Origin: Lichtheimia corymbifera B2541
Taxonomy: Eukaryota > Mucoromycota > Mucoromycetes > Mucorales > Lichtheimiaceae
DNA length: 64,000 bases
Assembly (NCBI GenBank): GCA_000697475.1
Contig: JNEU01000829.1
Location: forward strand, 1-64,000
Direction of reading: 5' to 3'
Each line of letters starts with the position of its first letter. Positions within the stretch are counted from its first letter, which is position 1. Below the pieces are notes generated by a model. It was given only the letters and a program-made list of their open reading frames with translations, was not told the origin of the DNA and ran no database searches. Below are positions 58,081 to 64,000 of this stretch, one piece after another. Made by a program: the position numbers and the translations under genes.

Positions 58081-60400
58081 CCACTATCTTCAGCACGAGC
58101 CTTCTTGCTCAAAAACAAGAACATATCCTATGCACTATCAGGACATGATTTCAATTTCCCTACGTTCGCATGGAGTAAGCATATATCCACCGTGTACTTC
58201 GCCTCCGAACCCCACGTTGACATCTCCAATTAAGCCGTTACAAGAACCAACAAGCTATCTTCACATTGACGGCTACGAGTTATCTCGCTGCGATCAGATC
58301 AAACCATATCCCCAGGAGAGACTACAGACAAACTTCCGCAACATGTGGAATCGCATCATCCAATGTTGTACGGTCCTTGATCATGGTGCGCAAGAACCAG
58401 ATACACATCTGACGCTATATGTTGACTATGGTGGATCCCATGACACTGTAGGTGGCATTTTGGGTGCTTACAAGGTGTTCAGCATATCGAGATGTTTTTC
58501 AAATTCACGCGTTGTCGATTTCAAATGCCAGCTGCTCTCCAAGTGTTTAAAACGGCCGTTCATAAACAAAGGTATTGGAGTACAATCTCGGCAACTTGGC
58601 GATGACAGAACACGATCAAGAATATGCCTTTGTTGCAAAGTATCCCCATCCAGTTTATTGGACCACTTCAAACCGTGCACAGATCATCCATTTTTACTTG
58701 AAGCTCGCTCCTCTTTTTGGTCCAAGCGGGTCATTGGCCAGGTCACCAAGCAAGGCGATCCTTCCCTTGATGCATAATAATCCATGCATTGCTCCACCAG
58801 AGGTCTGGCGACGAATGTTTGTATTGCGGATTCTGTGCCAACAACGGAAGAGATGCCTCCCTTGGCTTCTTCACTGCCGATGGATGTCATCACAGCGGCA
58901 TTATTGATTGGATCGAAGAAGAGTTACTTGAATTCATCTGGCTCTATCAATTTGCAATGGCGTATGGGAGTCCCAGATGCATACCATCAGCCGATTTTGT
59001 CCGGAAGGTCGTATATATTGCACAGGAATACATCGAAAACCCGAAACGGAATTACGATTGGCCTCTAATAATCATGAGATAGTCTAGATGATGGCGTAAA
59101 CGTGGGGTTTCTATTGCTACTACCAGATCTTCTGAAGGGAAGGATAGGCATGATTACTTGCATTATGTACAAGTCTTTGGTGGAGGATGCCAGTGTTTTG
59201 GACCCGGGACATCACTTCATCAGACCAACGGCTCCCAGCATAGCAACATGCCAAAGCAATTGTTGAGATCATGAACAATCACATCTCGGTCACCTATGCC
59301 CTCGTTATGCGATCATCTGACATCCAGCTACATATGCCTTATTGATGGCAACAAACAGCACAATCGCCCGCCAACCTGGAATGGGTATGGGTGACATCCC
59401 GGGAAATGTCGAAGGCTTGACATATGCGCAAAACAAAAATCGCTGAAGTTGACAGCGCCTTCCGGACCACATCAACCAATTAAGAATGAATCCTTCCATG
59501 GCAAAGGTGTCTATGTATGGGCTCTAAGGAAGATATAATGGCAATGGATCGAGTACATGGTATATCGGACTTCTTCAGGACATCGTCATACGCAAGGGCA
59601 CCTTGAGATGTGATAGAACGACATTGCATTGTAACAACCAATTGAAGACTACTTGGGGCTTTCCTTCCTCTTTCTTTCCGCAATTACTAAAGGCGCTGCT
59701 GGAGAAGAGGTCAATCGTATATACATCAAGGCTGCCCAAAATGGACATCCTAGGGATTTACAGTATCAGGGAGGATCATGAGGATGCGATTTATCGCGCA
59801 ATTGCTCAGTGAGTGTTGTTTATTATGTCCCTGTTCATGCAACCAACAGCAATATTACTTTCAGAGACACCTATCCTATACCTCTTTCAGGCAGACGATA
59901 AAAGCTTGGGGCTTGTGCCGCATCGATCGTAACCACAAGGAAAACGATCTAACGCTGTGGCCGAGCGAATACGAGCAGCAGCATCCGGCCAATGAGCGGA
60001 ACCAAGCGAATACGAATACATCCCAACACATGGACTGCAAATACAATCCCACAACGGCTGTTCTACTTGTTCGTGCGGGCGGTAAGTCAAGTAAGGATCC
60101 CTAATCTTGCTGTATCGGCACTTATGGAGCTATGTTATGAAGAAAACACGAAAGGTTTACTGTGATGTGTGCGGATTCATCATGAAAAGTTTCCCAATGA
60201 AGATGGATTGGATGGTATGAAGGCGCATGAGGTATTTATACATTGTCAATGGTATGAGAAGTATGACCATTAACATTCGCTTATAGCTGACAACAGTACC
60301 TCGTCCGGATAAAGCTGTGGTGATCAAGACGAATTCTCATCCACGTATGGACGTCAAGATCAGAGGAAGCTAAATAGGAACATTATTATGCAATAAGAAT
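58081..60400 (+). pseudogene. decayed coding remnants, part 2
   Basis: Protein-like segments are shared over several frames: MWNRIIQCCTVLDHGAQEPD (about 58340), YAFVAKYPHPVYWTTSNRAQ (about 58620), SGDECLYCGFCANNGRDASL (about 58800), IDWIEEELLEFIWLYQFAMA (about 58905), then a stretch near 59660 (LLKALLEKRSIVYTSRLPKM). TRKVYCDVCGFIMKSFP follows near 60150. Frames change every 100-250 bp, with stop codons between. An intact gene could be hidden by small introns, but none gives a continuous product. No transposon-end inverted repeats were seen. Function unknown. Confidence 0.4.
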
Positions 60401-60489
60401 AAAAGATATACATGCCGATCCCACTTTACAAAGTATCTCTCACACTCCCCTTTTGGCGTTATAGCTCTTCTGTGTGCAAAATAATGGTA

Positions 60490-60690
60490 GAGGCTCAGCA
60501 GATCTTTTTTGATACCATCACCAAAGTTCACCTTGTCTCATTCAACAACCCTCACAGCGAACAGACATTGACAATGACGCTCGTGGTCTCATTCAGCAAG
60601 CCTTATCCTTCCATTTCGAAAAAGGAACCACATTATAAGCATGACTTTTTGTTTGTATAGATGTAGCCATCAGGCAATAGAAGTGAAAGG
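60490..60690 (+). pseudogene. decayed partial copy of the 3' end of the AFG3 gene
   Basis: CAGCAGATCTTTTTTGATACC (60497) matches 55079. TGTCTCATTCAACAACCCTC, then AGCGAACAG, match 55191-55220. TTGACAATGA, then CGTGGTCTCATTCAG, match 55262-55290. The block ATTTCGAAAAAGGAACCACA (60612), then TAGATGTAGCCATCAGG, matches the AFG3 3' flank at about 55665-55760. Large internal deletions are evident. It is a diverged duplicate fragment that includes the 3' flank. Confidence 0.75.
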
Positions 60691-60902
60691 GTATATCACT
60701 ACTACTTGGCTTTATAAGAGGATGATGGTATTACTACTACTACTGTGATGATGAATTTTTGGATGTATCGGTGGGTGTATAGTAGATTTGACAATCTAAG
60801 GGAGGAGGCAATATAAGGATATGTATATATATATATATGTGTGTGTGTATACGGGCCATACAATATATAGTAAACAATAAGGTTGGGAGATGTATGCAAT
60901 TT

Positions 60903-61403
60903 TTAGAGCGTTGTGGGTGAAAGGATGCAGCGCTCTCTTTCAAACTGCTCATCCGCCACGTCAAATGCATCGGCAAGTACTAAGCGGACATGCTCAGCCA
61001 AACTCAACTGCTGCTGCTGCTGCTGCTGTGATTGATATTCTTCGTTAGAAGAAAACTGCATGATCATCTTGCGAGAAGAAGAGTCGTCATCGTAATACAA
61101 GTCGTCGTCGTCTGTTGTATGGCTGGCACATGTAGACAAGTCAGGTGCTGTGGATGATGAATACAACATGGCTTCGTCTTCCCCATCGTCATGGTGATGG
61201 TTGCTTGGTAACCAGCATCCATCTTCACCAATGATGACAGTATCGGGTATCTCTAATTTACTGTCATCATCATAGTTCATCCAGTGTTGTTGCTGTTCTC
61301 CTCCTTGTTGCTGACGTGGCTGAAAGAAACGAGTAATTCTTTTACTGATGGCTTCTTCAGACTTTTGCCGAAGACGTCGTGGAAAAAACTTGTTTTCAAA
61401 CAT
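60903..61403 (-). CDS. acidic hypothetical protein, probable start MFENKFFPRR
   Basis: A frame of about 166 residues begins after a pyrimidine-rich leader: MFENKFFPRRLRQKSEEAIS KRITRFFQPRQQQGG. It then becomes acidic with Asp/His clusters (DDSKLEIPDTVIIGEDGCWL, LYYDDDSSS) and a poly-Gln run (7 Gln near 61015). The end is FERERCILSPTTL. A TTTATATG element lies about 110 bp upstream (near 61510). The frame stays open upstream to 61754 but that part is hydrophobic and looks like leader. No domain was recognised. An alternative spliced first exon (MAAFTAAG, 61635) cannot be excluded. Confidence 0.5.
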   Translation of the reverse strand: MFENKFFPRRLRQKSEEAISKRITRFFQPRQQQGGEQQQHWMNYDDDSKLEIPDTVIIGEDGCWLPSNHHHDDGEDEAMLYSSSTAPDLSTCASHTTDDDDLYYDDDSSSRKMIMQFSSNEEYQSQQQQQQQLSLAEHVRLVLADAFDVADEQFERERCILSPTTL

Positions 61404-62762
61404 AAAGAGAAAAAAGAGAAAGGGGCACAAGAAAAAGAAAGAAACCAATCTCCCCGTCCTTTTACAATGCTCCACAGCCTCTCTCTTTTTTGTCCCACCG
61501 CCACGCACATATAAACAACCAAGAGAGATCATTTCTTGTCCAACAACAATCCCCCCTTTCATGCAGCAGGTACACGGTGCGCATCTTTTGGTGTAACCAA
61601 TAAAACTCACCACCTGCAGCAGTAAATGCTGCCATTTTCTGAAACACATGTAAAAGAAAAAAAGGCTCGTGGGATGATATTGATGATGCTTCTTTTTATG
61701 CCAAACTCTACTTTTAGGATGCTGTAATAGATGCATTTGTGGTTGGTGGGTCAATCTTTTTTCTTTCGGAGCATAATCCCGGGTTGTATTCTATTGCTGT
61801 TCATCCCGTGTTCTTTTCCCCTGTTGTAGTCGTTTTTCTCTTTTCTTCTCATCCACCCATATTCCACCTCCTTGTCCGCTCCGCTTATGCACGCAACAGC
61901 CACATACAGTTCTTGTTTAAGGAGCGTAAATGAGAAAGAGAGAGGGTGTGTGAAGCATCATCCTGCGCTGCTTCCCGCTGAGGAAAGCGGTGGTGATACT
62001 GTACTTGCTGCTGCCTACACTGCTATGTTTCGGGCAATAGAATGTAACATTATTACTGCTCAAAAATGAAATGGGACCAGTACCAACAAAGAACCAAAAA
62101 GGAGCCATGATAAGGGATACAGCAAAATGCTCAATGCGATGCATGCACCATCCAAATCTGGTCACGGTTTGGACACTCATTGATTTTAACTATAAATGCA
62201 ATCGCATTGAACCTCGCACAATGAATTCTTTTTGCTCGTCTTGCCTATAAGGAATGGATCAATGAGCAAAGTAGATGGCATGGTTAAGATGAACCTTTTG
62301 GCGTTATGTTTGTCACCATCTTCTATAGCCTTGATCATAATTCTATTTATTACCAAGGTTAAGCAACAGGTCGAGTTTTGTATTTACAATTGGGTGAGGC
62401 TCCATCCGCGTATATACTGGCTGCATTTTCTACTCTGAAGCGATAATCCATGGATTCTAAAGATCAACCCTCTTTTTGGCCGTGCACTTTGGCATCTTAG
62501 TTAAATTTCATTTCTCTCTCCACACACGATTTATGTATGCAATGCTGATCATACGAATACGTGCGGATCGACACAGCAAAGTTTCGATCATGCATTTTCC
62601 AAAAGATGGATACATGGCCGTTCATGTTGCATACATGCATCTTACCATATGATCTACCCTACACAACGCTCCACGTTCCCCTTGCAGATAAATAAACAAA
62701 AATGCTTGGTACATCGCTGGCAGTAGAATAAGGTCTTATTAAAGAGGTACACGTAGTAAAAT
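61404..62762. other. intergenic region
   Basis: Contains the leader of the acidic hypothetical gene and the 3' flank of the syntaxin gene. No convincing plus- or minus-strand gene is seen. Confidence 0.4.
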
Positions 62763-64000
62763 CTAACTATTTGTATTTCCACCTGCTCCCTAAAAGAGAC
62801 GTTGATGATGAGTGTACGAGCCGCTGTATGCAGTGTCCATCGACTTACGGGATGTCCAAATGCAAACCACCAAACCAGGATGGCAATCACTACACAAATA
62901 ATAATCACAAGCACCAAGCAGCACCATTTTTTCTAAAGCGGCCGACTCGCATTAACGAAAAAGATGCATCCTCGAACCTCGCCAACAACTTACATGGCGT
63001 GTTGCACGTGCACTTGCAATAGCCCTTGTAAGGAATGTGTTGCCTTGTTTTAAATCTCCAACTGTGTTCTCTGCATGTTGCTCGATATTGGTTACTGTTT
63101 CGCCTTGCTGCTCCACCATCATTTGCATATCTGAAAAGAGTTGATGGAGTTCCTTGAATGTTCCAACGTCGTCAGCTTTTATGCACATTTCCTTTATCCC
63201 ATCCCCAAAGCATTACCAATATGGTCTTTTCAATGTGCTTAATGTCGTCATGACGTGTTTGTACTTCTGATAATACTGCTCTTGCTTGGTTGGTTCGGGT
63301 CGCATGCATCAACTATGCATAGGATAAACGTGAGCAAAAAAGACTAGTAGGGTCCATGATCAGTGATACCTACTGATTGGGCAAACACCTGAGGAGAATC
63401 ATCCGAATCTATAAATCGATCGACCTCTTCTTGTGTAGCATTTGGCTTTACTGTAGAGGATGGTTTGAGTACTTCCTACTCTCGCTCACTGGATGTCTCT
63501 CTTTTTATATATACCAATCCTGATTTGACGTTCTACACGTTGTCGATATTTTTGGTCATAAAGACGCTCCACATCCTGATATCTTTGAATCGTCTCCAAG
63601 AATCGTTTTCTCAATGCAGCTGTCTTTATAAAAGCCTTTCAGCCTAACGCTTTGGTGATCCACGTTTTATATATGTATGTACCTGAGATTGACGAATTTG
63701 TGCATCCGATGCATTTCCAGCCCTCGCATTGGCCACCTGTAATTCTATCCAAACATTCCTTTGTTTATCTCATCATGATTTACATTGGTCAACCTGCATA
63801 CCTTTGAGCCTATTTTTGATATCCAAATTACGTTTCTGTGTTTCTCTTTTCAACGTGGCCAAGTCTCTTGAAATGTAGCGTGATTGTTCTTCGTTAAAAC
63901 TCATCAGTGCAGACGTGTGTAGTCTTTCGATGCGATCCACATTATCGCTTACTGCCCCAACCTCATTCTTGATATCGTCAACCTATGCATGCATGTGCTT
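62763..64000 (-). CDS. SSO1: plasma-membrane syntaxin (Sso1-type t-SNARE), 5' end outside the window
   Basis: Partial gene; the 5' end lies beyond 64000. The Habc domain region is visible at the window edge: VDDIKNEVGAVSDNVDRIER, LHTSALMSFNEEQSRYISRD. The SNARE motif is ELHQLFSDMQMMVEQQGETV TNIEQHAEN, with the zero-layer Gln in QQGE. The transmembrane anchor is WCCLVLVIIICVVIAILVWW. A final intron leads to GAGGNTNS and a TAG at 62763-62765. Qa-SNARE of exocytosis. Confidence 0.85.

Overview
This window is nuclear DNA of a fungus, most likely a member of Mucoromycota (Mucorales-like). The evidence is the dense eukaryotic housekeeping genes, the many 50-70 nt GT-AG introns (often right after a tiny first coding exon), and proteins of clear fungal type such as an Iks1-type kinase, an Lhp1-type La protein, a Pgc1-like phosphodiesterase, a Fet3-type ferroxidase and a single fungal PKA regulatory subunit. 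No tRNA, rRNA, CRISPR array or intact transposase was recognised. The genus is not determined.

Layout. 0.4-1.3 kb: a GalT gene cut off at its 3' end, next to a 70-bp minisatellite. 3.2-13.4 kb: a GPI-anchored surface protein, an IKS1-like kinase, a Bud22/SRFBP1-like ribosome-assembly factor, an MCT-like (SLC16) MFS transporter that appears to need a 2-nt microexon, a small membrane protein, and ribosomal protein S8. 14-17.3 kb: a frameshifted coding relic and a tandem duplication carrying two copies of a small spliced gene; a third copy lies at 43.2 kb. 17.7-30.5 kb: TCF25/Rqc1, a CHY-RING E3 ligase, TFIIE alpha and the CHD1 remodeller. 30.7-31.1 kb: a candidate non-coding spliced transcript with an intronic C/D-box snoRNA. 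31.2-44.8 kb: PKA regulatory subunit, La protein, a calmodulin-like protein, a GDPD phosphodiesterase, a cytochrome b561-like protein, muskelin, EMC4, the third small paralog, and a FAM192A/Fyv6 protein. 45.5-55.6 kb: a pseudogene, a previously hidden spliced CxC-rich (metallothionein-like) gene, ATP synthase OSCP, ribosomal protein L36, an ALYREF/Yra1 export factor, a Fet3-type multicopper oxidase, and an Afg3-type m-AAA protease. 55.6-60.7 kb: a gene-poor region of broken coding remnants with intron-like junctions, plus a decayed copy of the 3' end of the Afg3 gene. The window ends with an acidic hypothetical protein and the 3' part of a plasma-membrane syntaxin gene.

The genes are mainly independent housekeeping functions: translation and ribosome assembly, transcription and chromatin, RNA export, mitochondrial energy and quality control, and membrane traffic. 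Several neighbours are convergent with only 20-70 bp between stop codons. The most unusual signals are the three-member small-protein family with a shared leader, TATA box and intron; the CxC-rich small protein; the 2-nt microexon; the intronic snoRNA candidate; and the decayed 56-60.7 kb region.
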